This document shows, piece after piece, positions 7,157-16,570 of a stretch of DNA of 64,000 nt (position 1 is the stretch's first letter; the number at the start of each line of letters is the position of its first letter). The position numbers and the translations under genes are program-made. The notes under the pieces were generated by a model. The model did not search any database and had not been told where the DNA came from. It saw only the letters and a list, made by a program, of their open reading frames with translations. The stretch comes from Amycolatopsis deserti. Lineage in GTDB: Bacteria; Actinomycetota; Actinomycetes; Mycobacteriales; Pseudonocardiaceae. The stretch covers positions 1,116,001 to 1,180,000 of the forward strand of contig NZ_BNAU01000001.1 of NCBI RefSeq assembly GCF_014653945.1, written 5' to 3'.

Positions 7157-7927
7157 ATGGTGTCGATCTCCCGGGAAACGGGTGCCCAGACCGAAGCCCG
7201 GTTGCGCCGGGTGTTCCGCGCGAGCGCTATCGAGTGGCTGCCCGGATCCTGGTCCTTCGTCGAAGGCCCGGACGCCGCGTACCGCGAGGACGCCATCGCG
7301 CTCATCCGCGACGACGGCCGGGCGAGCGCGCTGTGCCCGGCCGGCCCCGGGGAGCGGTTCGCCGTGTTCCGCGTCGTGCTGCCGCGGGGCGCCGACGACA
7401 GCGGGTTCGTGGGCTGGCTGTCCACTCGCGTGAAGGCGTCGACCGGGAGCGGGTTGTTCGTGATCTGCGGGCAGAACAGCGAGCGCGGCGGGATCTTCGA
7501 CTTCTACGGGGTTCCCGAGGCCGCGGCGGGGGAGGTCCGGGAACTGCTCGAGCGCCTGTCCCGCACGGAGCACCTCGACGGCGTCGTGCTGCACACCGTG
7601 GCGACGGGGGAGAGCTCGGCCCTCGGCCCGGGGACGGTGTTCTGCTTCGACCAGACCGGCGACGCGATCACCGCACGCTACGGCGGCGGCGGTATCGCGG
7701 AGGGCTGGCTGGCCGGCACGCTCGACGGCTCCCGAGTCCGGTTCCAGTACCTGCAGGTCCAGGCGGACGGCACCGTCGACAGCGGCCACTCCGAGGGCGA
7801 GGTGACCCGGCTACCCGACGGCCGGTGGAGCCTCACCGAGCACTACACCTGGGCGACCCGGCAGGGGAGTGGGACCACCCGGCTCGAGGAGGCCGCTCCA
7901 CCTGGCGACGGCCGGTTCCCCAGCTGA
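7157..7927 (+). CDS. Two-domain protein: DUF6196-like N-terminus plus N-acetylglutamate-synthase-like barrel C-terminus
   Basis: A 256-residue protein. Residues ~1-145 (RETGAQTEARLRRVFRASAI, then CPAGPGERFAVFRVVLP and GLFVICGQNSERGGIFDFYG) resemble DUF6196, a family of unknown function. Residues ~150-250 (FCFDQTGDAITARYGGG, AEGWLAGTLDGSRVRFQYL and GRWSLTEHYTW) match the lipocalin-like barrel annotated 'N-acetylglutamate synthase', probably a misnomer because it has no GNAT fold. No signal peptide is present. It is divergent from the CGNR gene and shares its operator region. Both family assignments come from memory of sequence patterns and are moderate. Confidence 0.65.
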   Translation: MVSISRETGAQTEARLRRVFRASAIEWLPGSWSFVEGPDAAYREDAIALIRDDGRASALCPAGPGERFAVFRVVLPRGADDSGFVGWLSTRVKASTGSGLFVICGQNSERGGIFDFYGVPEAAAGEVRELLERLSRTEHLDGVVLHTVATGESSALGPGTVFCFDQTGDAITARYGGGGIAEGWLAGTLDGSRVRFQYLQVQADGTVDSGHSEGEVTRLPDGRWSLTEHYTWATRQGSGTTRLEEAAPPGDGRFPS

Positions 7928-8296
7928 TCAGGCCGGCGGACCGCCCGTCCGCGGCCGGACCGCGGCCGCGCGCTCGGCGGCCGCCACCAAGGCCCGCAGC
8001 GCGGCCACCTCCGCGGCGAGGGCCTTGCGTCCCGCCGGGCTGATCGTGATCCAGGTGCGCGGGCGCTTGCCCTCGTAGCCCTTCTCCACGTCGATCAGCC
8101 CGGCCTCCTCCAGGATCGTGAGGTGCCGCGACAGGTTCCCGGCCGTCATGTCGAGCGTCCGGCGCAGGTACCCGAAGTCCACCAGCCCGGCCTCGGCGGC
8201 GATCGTGAGGATGCCGAGACGGTGCCGCTGGTGCACGGTCTCGTCCAAGCCCGCCGCGGGGTGCTCGCTCACGGGCGCGTCCGCCGTTCGTGCCAC
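7928..8296 (-). CDS. Winged-helix (HTH_34, MarR/ArsR-like) regulator
   Basis: A 122-residue winged-helix protein. Its core reads RLGILTIAAEAGLVDFGYLR, then MTAGNLSRHLTILEEAGL (recognition helix) and a wing with GKRPRTWITISPAGRKAL. This is the 'DNA-binding domain of transcriptional regulators' type usually encoded next to a small membrane protein. Its start lies inside the 3' end of the upstream membrane gene (28-bp overlap), so the two are translationally coupled. The pair is headed by an inverted repeat at 9114-9134 that the regulator probably recognises. Confidence 0.85.
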   Translation of the reverse strand: MARTADAPVSEHPAAGLDETVHQRHRLGILTIAAEAGLVDFGYLRRTLDMTAGNLSRHLTILEEAGLIDVEKGYEGKRPRTWITISPAGRKALAAEVAALRALVAAAERAAAVRPRTGGPPA

Positions 8297-9102
8297 GCCG
8301 CGGCCGCGCCGCCCGCGAGCAGGACCAGTCCCGGCAGGAGCGTGTTCGTGAACGCCATCGTCTCCGGACCTTCATAGCGGGCGAACACGCCGAGGTGGAA
8401 GAACGCGTGTTGCATGTTGTAGAGGTTCGCCAGCAGCGCGCTGGCCGCGAAGATGCCGCTGATCACGCCGAGCACGGGGCTGCGCTCCAACCACGCCAGG
8501 CCGATCAGGCCGAGCGCGATCGCCAGTAGTGGCGCGTAGGGCCGCGCCGGTGCGAAGTGCAGGTCCAGCATCCCCAGCGCGCCGCAGCCGAAGATCACCG
8601 CGGCAGCGGAGGCGACACCGCGCGCGGTCCGGCCGCCGAGCCTCGATCGGAGCCACAGAACTCCACCGAGCGCGAGGACAGCGCCGGCTCCCACGGGGAT
8701 CGTGAAAGACGGCTGGGTGTACGGGACAAGCCCGGGGCGGGAATGAAACGACGCCACTGCCGCCATGCCCAACGACATCGTCAGGACCCCGGCCAGGCCG
8801 ATCGCGAGGTAGCCGCCGATCCGCGTGCGCACCCCGCTCCGGCTGCCGCGGTGGAGATACCAGGCCGCGGTCGCCAGGAACCCGCCGACGACCGCGACCA
8901 GCCAGTACAGCTGCAGGGGCGCACCGAACCACACGCCCGCGACGGCGAACTTCGGCGGCCCGCCATCCGACCACAGCGGCGCCAGCAGCACGAGCACGCC
9001 GAACAGGACCAGTGGCGGGACGTACGCGTGCCGGTCCGCCCGCGCCCTCGCGCGCAACCGCGCCATCTCGTCGAGCAGGTCGGCCGGTGGGATGTCAGTC
9101 AT
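8269..9102 (-). CDS. Polytopic membrane protein coupled to the winged-helix regulator
   Basis: A 277-residue integral membrane protein with about eight hydrophobic segments, for example VPPLVLFGVLVLLAPL near 30, YWLVAVVGGFLATAAWYL near 65, GGYLAIGLAGVLTMSLGMAA near 95, then segments around 130, 160, 180, 205 and 250. No transporter motif is recognisable. ATG 9102 (MTDIPPADLL) follows GGGGG at good spacing; an in-frame start at 9129 would begin inside the operator. It is the first gene of a two-gene operon with the winged-helix regulator. Confidence 0.78.
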   Translation of the reverse strand: MTDIPPADLLDEMARLRARARADRHAYVPPLVLFGVLVLLAPLWSDGGPPKFAVAGVWFGAPLQLYWLVAVVGGFLATAAWYLHRGSRSGVRTRIGGYLAIGLAGVLTMSLGMAAVASFHSRPGLVPYTQPSFTIPVGAGAVLALGGVLWLRSRLGGRTARGVASAAAVIFGCGALGMLDLHFAPARPYAPLLAIALGLIGLAWLERSPVLGVISGIFAASALLANLYNMQHAFFHLGVFARYEGPETMAFTNTLLPGLVLLAGGAAAAWHERRTRP

Positions 9103-9113
9103 CGAGCCCCCAA

Positions 9114-9134
9114 CTGGTTTGTTTCGCAAACTAG
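9114..9134. promoter_or_regulatory. Inverted repeat upstream of membrane protein/regulator operon
   Basis: CTGGTTTG (9114-9121) and CAAACTAG (9127-9134) form 8-bp arms with one mismatch around TTTCG. It lies 12 bp before the ATG at 9102 and would overlap the promoter. The rest of the gap (9135-9321, about 190 bp) shows nothing else recognisable. Confidence 0.55.
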
Positions 9135-9321
9135 ATCTGCGAGCAGACGATAGCGCACGGAGGACCGTGGGTGGGACCGGGTGGCGGCACGAGCCTCAGC
9201 TGAGACCTCGCGGCGAGCGCGGACCGCCACAGGTGAGACGCGCGGGTAGGACGGGCTCGCGCGGGTGCGTCGACAGATGGCTCGCAGATGTCGCCGGCGT
9301 GGGCCTATCCGAAGGCGACGA

Positions 9322-9897
9322 TCACTGTGCCGATCGGGCGGTTTCGCGGCGGTTGGCGTAGTAGCGCGCCTTCTTCTCCCGGTTGCCGCACGTGTTCATG
9401 TCGCACCACCTGCGGGTGCGGCTCTGGCTGGTGTCGAAGAAGGCGGCTTGGCAGGTGGGCGAGGCGCACAGGGCCAGCCGTCCGTCGCGTTCGCCCGCGA
9501 TGATGCTGATCGCGTCCGCGGCGATCACCCCCAGGGCGTCTTCCACGCTGGACGCCGAGCTGAGCTGCCATCGTCGCTTGCCCTCGGGCGTCAGGACAGC
9601 CGCCGCCCGACCCTGCGCGCTGCGGTCGTTGATGACCTGGACAGCGGACGGGGGGAGTGGTTCGTGTTTCGCGGCGGCTGTCGCGGCGGCGTGGATCGCT
9701 TCCCGGAGCTCCCAGGCGAGCTCGAGCTGGGCGGGGGTGCAGGAGTCCACGGCGAGCCCGCTCACGGCCAGCCAATCGACGAGCCGCTGCGGCACCGGGA
9801 TGCGCTCCACCGGATTGCCGTGCCGCTCCGACAGGGTCCCGGTGAAGCTGGTCGCCAGCACGTTGCCGAGGCGGAAGTCGGGGAACGCGGCCGGCAT
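9322..9897 (-). CDS. CGNR zinc-finger transcriptional regulator (second copy)
   Basis: A 191-residue CGNR-family protein. The N-terminal ABATE domain (~10-140) includes RLGNVLATSFTGTLSERHG and LAWELREAIHAAATAAA. The C-terminal finger has LCASPTCQAAFFDTSQ, RRWCDMNTCGNREKK and a basic end. It resembles the copy at 6580-7092 in layout but is clearly diverged. It is divergent from an epoxide hydrolase gene. Two near-identical 17-bp repeats lie between them, the first immediately before this gene's ATG, so it probably represses both itself and the hydrolase. Confidence 0.9.
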   Translation of the reverse strand: MPAAFPDFRLGNVLATSFTGTLSERHGNPVERIPVPQRLVDWLAVSGLAVDSCTPAQLELAWELREAIHAAATAAAKHEPLPPSAVQVINDRSAQGRAAAVLTPEGKRRWQLSSASSVEDALGVIAADAISIIAGERDGRLALCASPTCQAAFFDTSQSRTRRWCDMNTCGNREKKARYYANRRETARSAQ

Positions 9898-9899
9898 GG

Positions 9900-9957
9900 A
9901 ACCACCTTAGCAGGTTGCCGCCACCCGGTAGCCATGTTAGAACCGTCTTAGATGGTT
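9900..9957. promoter_or_regulatory. Pair of 17-bp operator-like repeats between CGNR and epoxide hydrolase genes
   Basis: Two copies of AACC-N2-CTTAG-N2-GGTT occur at 9900-9916 and 9941-9957. Each contains inverted AACC/GGTT arms around a fixed CTTAG core. They are 41 bp apart start to start, close to four helical turns, so two bound proteins would sit on the same DNA face. One flanks the CGNR start, the other lies 21 bp before the hydrolase ATG. Confidence 0.75.
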
Positions 9958-9978
9958 CCACGAGTTCAGGAGGGTCCG

Positions 9979-11127
9979 ATGCCCGACGTGCAAGCATTCG
10001 AAGCCCACGCACCCGATGCCGATCTCGACGATCTGCGCGCACGACTGGCCGCCGCGCGGCTGCCGGAGGCCGAGACGGTCCACCGCGCCCGCCGGTGGGA
10101 CCAGGGTGTTCCGCTCGCCGACCTCGCCGAGGTCGTGGATTACTGGCGCACCGGCTACGACTGGCGGTCCTTCGAAGAGCGCCTCAACGAGATCGGCCAG
10201 TTCCGCACGACGATCGACGATGTGGGGATCCACTTCCTGCACCGCCGATCCACGCGCGCGGACGCCACTCCGCTGGTCCTGACGCACGGCTGGCCAGGCA
10301 GCATCGCCGAGTTCGTCGACGTGGTGGACGAGCTGGCCGATCCGGAAGACCCGGACGCGCCGGCGTTCCACGTCGTGGTTCCGTCGTTGCCCGGCTTCGG
10401 GTACAGCGACAAGCCGGCCACCACCGGGTGGGGGACCGAAAAGATCGCGGCCGCGTGGGTGGAGCTGATGGGACGGCTCGGCTACGACGAGTTCGTCGCC
10501 CAAGGCGGCGACTGGGGAGGCGTGATCACCACGATCCTCGGCGGCAGGTTCCCGGATCACGTTCTCGGCATCCACGCCACGACCGCGCAGGCACCGCCGG
10601 GGCTGGCGACGGACGGGCTGACGGCGGCCGAGCGCGAGTGGGCCGAGGACACCGACCATTTCTGGCACCACCGCGCGGCGTACGCCAAGCAGCAGGCGAC
10701 CCGGCCGCAGACCATCGGCTACTCGCTCGTCGACTCACCGGTCGGGTTGCTGGCCTGGATCCTGGACAAGTTCGCCGAGTGGTCGGACACCGAGGACAGC
10801 CCGTTCGAGACGATTTCCCGGGACCGCGTTCTCGACAACGTCACGCTGTACTGGCTGACGCGGTCCGGCGCGTCAGCGGCCCGCATCTACTACGAAAGCC
10901 ACAACTCGCTGGACCCCGAACTCCGGGTGGACGTCCCGTCGGCGATCACCGTGTACCCGCGCGACATCGAGAAGCACCCGCGTCCCTGGGTGCGGGAGCG
11001 GTTCCGGCAGATCGTCCGGTGGAGGGCGCCGGAACGCGGGGGACATTTCCCGTCGCTGGAGGTGCCCGGGTACTTCGTCCAGGACGTGCGAGAGGGGCTC
11101 GCGGCAGTGCTGGCCGCCCGCCGGTGA
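9979..11127 (+). CDS. Epoxide hydrolase (EHN domain plus alpha/beta hydrolase)
   Basis: A 382-residue microsomal-type epoxide hydrolase. The EHN N-terminal domain (~1-105) includes ARLAAARLPEAE and WDQGVPLADLAEVVDYW. The hydrolase core has the oxyanion HGWPGS, nucleophile motif QGGDWGG (Asp in GGDWG) and C-terminal His in RGGHFPSLEVP. It opens epoxides to diols in the cytoplasm. ATG 9979 is preceded by AGGAGGG at ideal spacing, so I prefer it to ATG 9952, which overlaps the second repeat. It is probably controlled by the divergent CGNR regulator. Confidence 0.93.
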   Translation: MPDVQAFEAHAPDADLDDLRARLAAARLPEAETVHRARRWDQGVPLADLAEVVDYWRTGYDWRSFEERLNEIGQFRTTIDDVGIHFLHRRSTRADATPLVLTHGWPGSIAEFVDVVDELADPEDPDAPAFHVVVPSLPGFGYSDKPATTGWGTEKIAAAWVELMGRLGYDEFVAQGGDWGGVITTILGGRFPDHVLGIHATTAQAPPGLATDGLTAAEREWAEDTDHFWHHRAAYAKQQATRPQTIGYSLVDSPVGLLAWILDKFAEWSDTEDSPFETISRDRVLDNVTLYWLTRSGASAARIYYESHNSLDPELRVDVPSAITVYPRDIEKHPRPWVRERFRQIVRWRAPERGGHFPSLEVPGYFVQDVREGLAAVLAARR

Positions 11128-11137
11128 TCGCCACTAC

Positions 11138-11156
11138 TTGACATAATGTGCATTAT
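11138..11156. promoter_or_regulatory. TTGACA box overlapping an ATAATG/CATTAT inverted repeat
   Basis: TTGACA (11138-11143) runs into ATAATG-TG-CATTAT (11143-11156). This could be a -35 element overlapped by an operator for the small membrane gene at 11238. No convincing -10 is visible at the right distance. Confidence 0.35.
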
Positions 11157-11237
11157 CGGCGCGCCGCTGAGCGGGCGTAACGAAGTGTCCGGGCGCAGCG
11201 ACGAATGATCGATTTCCCCTGACACCGGGGTGAGCTC

Positions 11238-11516
11238 ATGACACCGCGCACCACCGTCGCAGTGATCAGCGTCGTGGCGATGGCCGTCGGTGCGTTCGTC
11301 GGGTTCCAGAGCCTCATGAGCCTCATGGCGGAACCCGCGTTCGTCACGGCGACCGGCGCGGCGTGCGACCCCTCGGAGCAGCTGCGGCGCTACGTGCTCG
11401 AAGACTGCTTTCCCGCCAAGCTCGAAGCCCACCCGGTGGGCGTCGCCTTGTCCGGGTTCGGTCTCCTCGGGTTGATCTACGCGCGCCTGCTCATGCCGCA
11501 CCCCGGACACCACTGA
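11238..11516 (+). CDS. Small hypothetical membrane protein
   Basis: A 92-residue protein with two predicted membrane segments (VAVISVVAMAVGAFVGFQSL near 7-26 and VGVALSGFGLLGLIYARLL near 67-85). Between them is a short loop containing two cysteines (GAACDPSEQLRR and LEDCFPAK), which could form a disulfide outside the cell. ATG 11238 has GGGGTGAG upstream. I do not recognise the family. It runs convergently toward the MarR gene at 11524. Confidence 0.65.
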   Translation: MTPRTTVAVISVVAMAVGAFVGFQSLMSLMAEPAFVTATGAACDPSEQLRRYVLEDCFPAKLEAHPVGVALSGFGLLGLIYARLLMPHPGHH

Positions 11517-11523
11517 ACGGGCC

Positions 11524-12024
11524 TCACAGCGGCGGCGGTGGCAACATGCCGCGCGCCAGCAGCGTCGAGTACACGCCCTCCATCGCTTCGGTCAGAGCCG
11601 GCACGAGGTCCTGGCGCAGGCCGGCGAAGAAAAGGTCCTTCACCAGCTTCACGTGGCCCGGCGCGGCGTCCTCCAGCAGGGCTTTCCCCTCGTCGCTCAG
11701 GCTGACCTCGATGGCGCGGCGGTCCACGGTGGACTGTCGCAGCCGGAGCAGTCCGCGGGCCTCCATGCGGCGCGCGTGGTGCGAGGTCCGCGTGCGTTCC
11801 CAGCCGATGTGGTTGGCCAGCGCCGTCATCTGCAGGCGCCCCTCCGGCGCGACGCTCAGCGCGGTCAGCACGTCGTAGTCGGCGAGAGAGATGTCACTGT
11901 CGGCCTGCAGCTGCCGGTTCATCTCGTAGCGGAGCCGCAGCTGGACGCGGATGTAGGCGAGCCAGGCGCGCTGCTGCTCCTGCCCGCCCGGTTCGACAGG
12001 AACGAGGGAAATGACAGTTCTCAC
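11524..12024 (-). CDS. MarR-family transcriptional regulator
   Basis: A 166-residue MarR protein (core from AYIRVQLRLRYEMNRQL near 25). It has the recognition region ALANHIGWERTRTSHHARR, the wing VDRRAIEVSLSDEGKALL and C-terminal dimer helices. The start is uncertain: no ATG is available. The best is GTG 12024, which overlaps the divergent SDR start by 14 bp; longer versions would run through the SDR gene. The R(x)TSHHxxRM form is typical of MarR proteins paired with oxidoreductases. The SDR is the likely target. Confidence 0.82.
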   Translation of the reverse strand: MRTVISLVPVEPGGQEQQRAWLAYIRVQLRLRYEMNRQLQADSDISLADYDVLTALSVAPEGRLQMTALANHIGWERTRTSHHARRMEARGLLRLRQSTVDRRAIEVSLSDEGKALLEDAAPGHVKLVKDLFFAGLRQDLVPALTEAMEGVYSTLLARGMLPPPPL

Positions 12025-12760
12025 CGGCAAAACCGCGGTCATCACCGGAGCCAACAGCGGCATCGGCCTCGCCGGGGCACGGCGCTTCGCCGCCGAGGGC
12101 GCCCACGTGTTCATCACCGGCCGCCGCGAAGACGCGCTCAAGGAAGCGGTCGCCACGATCGACGGCTCGGTCACCGCCGTGCGCGTCGACAGTTCCGATC
12201 TCGCCGACCTCGACCGGCTCTACGACACCATCCGCGAGCAGGACCTGCGCATCGACGTGCTGTGGGCCAACGCGGGCGGCGGCTCGTTCGCCACCCTGGA
12301 CCAGGTGACCGAGCAGCACTTCGACGACCTCTTCGGCACCAACGTGCGCGGCACGCTCTTCACCGTCCAAAAAGCACTCCCCCTGCTCAACGACGGCGCG
12401 TCGGTCATCCTCACCGGATCGACCGCGGCGACCGTGGGCACCGAGGCGTTCGGCGTCTACGGCGCCTCCAAGGCCGCGATCCGCTCGTTCGCCCGGACCT
12501 GGGCGAACGAGCTCAAGGGCCGCGGGATCCGGGTGAACACCCTCAGCCCGGGGCCGGTCGACACACCCGGTGTCACCGGGCTGGCCGCCGGCGACGAGCA
12601 AGCCGCCGAGTTGAAGCGGATGCTCACCGGCACCGTCCCGCTGGGACGGATGGGGCGGCCCGAGGAGGTCGCCGATGTCGCGCTGTTCCTCGCCTCCGGC
12701 CAGAGCACCTTCGTCACGGGCATCGAGATGTTCGTCGACGGCGGCGCGAACCAGGTGTGA
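12011..12760 (+). CDS. Short-chain dehydrogenase/reductase (SDR)
   Basis: A 249-residue classical SDR. The cofactor loop is TGANSGIG (12-19), an Asn-Ala-Gly motif is WANAGGG near 90, the catalytic Ser lies in LTGSTAAT near 140, and YGASK near 155 supplies Tyr and Lys. The C-terminal SGQSTFVTGIEMFVDGGANQV region is typical. It reduces or oxidises an unknown alcohol/ketone with NAD(P)H. ATG 12011 has GAGGGAA before it. It is divergent from, and its 5' end overlaps, the MarR gene. Confidence 0.92.
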   Translation: MTVLTGKTAVITGANSGIGLAGARRFAAEGAHVFITGRREDALKEAVATIDGSVTAVRVDSSDLADLDRLYDTIREQDLRIDVLWANAGGGSFATLDQVTEQHFDDLFGTNVRGTLFTVQKALPLLNDGASVILTGSTAATVGTEAFGVYGASKAAIRSFARTWANELKGRGIRVNTLSPGPVDTPGVTGLAAGDEQAAELKRMLTGTVPLGRMGRPEEVADVALFLASGQSTFVTGIEMFVDGGANQV

Positions 12761-12772
12761 CGCCGGGGGCGG

Positions 12773-15163
<2,391 letters not shown>

Positions 15164-15187
15164 CGGGTCTCCTGAAAGGGGTTCGGG

Positions 15188-15213
15188 GCGTGGCCGGCGG
15201 TCGCCGGCCACGC
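15188..15213 (-). terminator. GC-rich hairpin between the VOC and UvrA-like genes
   Basis: GCGTGGCCGGCG (15188-15199) and CGCCGGCCACGC (15202-15213) form a perfect 12-bp stem with almost no loop, just after the VOC stop and about 25 bp before the UvrA-like start. It lacks a U-tract, so it could be a weak terminator, an attenuator or a stability element. Confidence 0.45.
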
Positions 15214-15220
15214 GGTGGGG

Positions 15221-15628
15221 TCAGCTCAGCTGCTGGATGCGGATCATGTTGCCCGCGGGGTCGCGGAAGGCGCAGTCGCGCACGCCGTAGGGCTGGTCGA
15301 CCGGCTCCTGGACCACCTCGGCGTCGCGGGCCTGCAGGCGTTCGAAGACGCCCTCGAGGTCCTTGGTGGCCAGGTTGATGCTGGCGAAGGTGCCCTTGGC
15401 CATCATCTCGGAGATGGCGCCGCGCTCCTCGTCGGTGATGCCGGGGGTGGCCTCCGGCGGGTACAGCACGATGGAGACGTCCTGCCCGGGCGGGCCGACG
15501 GTGATCCAGTGCATGCCGTTGAAGCCGACGTCGTTGCGGACCTCGAACCCGAGGACGTCGCGGTAGAAGGCGATCGCGGCGTCGTGGTCGTTGTGCGGGA
15601 GGTAGGTGGCGTGAATGCTGATGTCCAT
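15221..15628 (-). CDS. VOC-family (glyoxalase) protein
   Basis: A 135-residue VOC protein with TYLPHNDHDAAIAFYRDVLG in the first module, VSIVLYPPEATP at the end of it, and FASINLATKDLEGVFERLQA then DCAFRDPAGNMIRIQQ in the second. Metal-ligand positions are only partly conserved. It starts at ATG 15628; GTG 15637 is three codons upstream. It sits between AraC and UvrA-like genes on the same strand, a grouping that suggests a shared resistance or stress role. Confidence 0.87.
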   Translation of the reverse strand: MDISIHATYLPHNDHDAAIAFYRDVLGFEVRNDVGFNGMHWITVGPPGQDVSIVLYPPEATPGITDEERGAISEMMAKGTFASINLATKDLEGVFERLQARDAEVVQEPVDQPYGVRDCAFRDPAGNMIRIQQLS

Positions 15629-15638
15629 GGCGGCCACA

Positions 15639-16082
15639 CTATTTCCGGGCCGCGGGCGGCGCTTCTCGATTCCTGACCGGTCTGGTGACCTGTTTGGCGA
15701 CGCACGGGGGCATGCCCAGGGTCGCGTCGGCGGCCTGGGCGCGGTAGGCGCTGGGTGGCATGCCGACCAGTTCGGTGAAGCGGGTGCTGAAGGTGCCCAG
15801 TGACGAGCAGCCCACGGCGAAGCAGACCTCGGTGACGCTCAGGTCACCCCGGCGCAGCAGCGCCATCGCGCGTTCGATGCGCCGGGTCATGAGGTAGGAG
15901 TAGGGCGATTCGCCGTAGGCGCGCTTGAACTCCCGGCTGAGGTGCCCGGCGGAGACGTTCACGCCGCGGGCGAGCGCCTCGACGTCCAGCGGCTGCGCGT
16001 ACTCCCGGTCGATCCGGTCCTTGACGCGGCGCAGCATCGCGAGGTCGCGCAGGCGCTGGGCCTCGCTGGAACTCCTGGTCAC
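15639..16082 (-). CDS. AraC-family DNA-binding domain regulator
   Basis: A 147-residue AraC-type protein made almost only of the double HTH: RRVKDRIDREYAQPLDVEAL, NVSAGHLSREFKRAYGESPY and DLSVTEVCFAVGCSSLGTFS near residues 25-110, followed by a VGMPPSAYR end and a ~30-residue tail. It lacks a sensor domain. GTG 16082 gives a compact protein; longer frames read through unrelated GC-rich sequence. It lies 10 bp upstream of the VOC gene, so the two are probably one transcript. Confidence 0.87.
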   Translation of the reverse strand: MTRSSSEAQRLRDLAMLRRVKDRIDREYAQPLDVEALARGVNVSAGHLSREFKRAYGESPYSYLMTRRIERAMALLRRGDLSVTEVCFAVGCSSLGTFSTRFTELVGMPPSAYRAQAADATLGMPPCVAKQVTRPVRNREAPPAARK

Positions 16083-16132
16083 CGCGAAATCGTGCCATAC
16101 CGGGCGGTGGCCCGGCAGGCGATTCAGCCGAC

Positions 16133-16504
16133 TCAGCGCAGGCGTTCCAGGTCGCGGGCCGTTTCGGCGAGTTCGCGGGCCATGCGGCGCAGCTCGGCGG
16201 CGTCGGCGCCGTCGTCGGCGGCCGTGACGACGTCCTCGGCGGCGCAGCGCAGCTGGAACAGGCGGTCCTGCAGGGCGGTCAGCTCGGTGTCGGAGAGCAC
16301 GACGGCGTCGTCGGGCAGGCCGGTGCGCTGGACGGCGACCCGGCGTTCGTAGGCGCGCTGGCGGCAGGACTGCCCGCAGTACCGCCGGCGGCGGCCGGTG
16401 CTCCCCTGCTCGATCGGCCTGCCGCACCACCCGCAGTGCAGGACGGCGCCCTCCCGCCGCCGGCGCGGGGCCACCGCCTCGATCTGGTCCACCTGTCCGC
16501 TCAC
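16133..16504 (-). CDS. Hypothetical protein with zinc-finger-like Cys cluster and helical tail
   Basis: A 123-residue protein. Residues ~24-45 contain CGWCGRPIEQ, then RRRYCGQSCRQRAYERR, the CxxC...CxxxC arrangement seen in short treble-clef fingers that begin many actinobacterial hypothetical proteins. Residues ~65-123 are predicted to be long helices (ELTALQDRLFQLRCAAEDVV, ELRRMARELAETARDLERL), possibly coiled coil. Start GTG 16504. Function unknown; nucleic-acid binding is possible. Confidence 0.7.
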   Translation of the reverse strand: MSGQVDQIEAVAPRRRREGAVLHCGWCGRPIEQGSTGRRRRYCGQSCRQRAYERRVAVQRTGLPDDAVVLSDTELTALQDRLFQLRCAAEDVVTAADDGADAAELRRMARELAETARDLERLR

Positions 16505-16570
16505 GCAGCAGACCCTAACCGGCTACTCCGAACTCATGCCTCGGCCACGCCGATGCCGCACACTGGTCGG

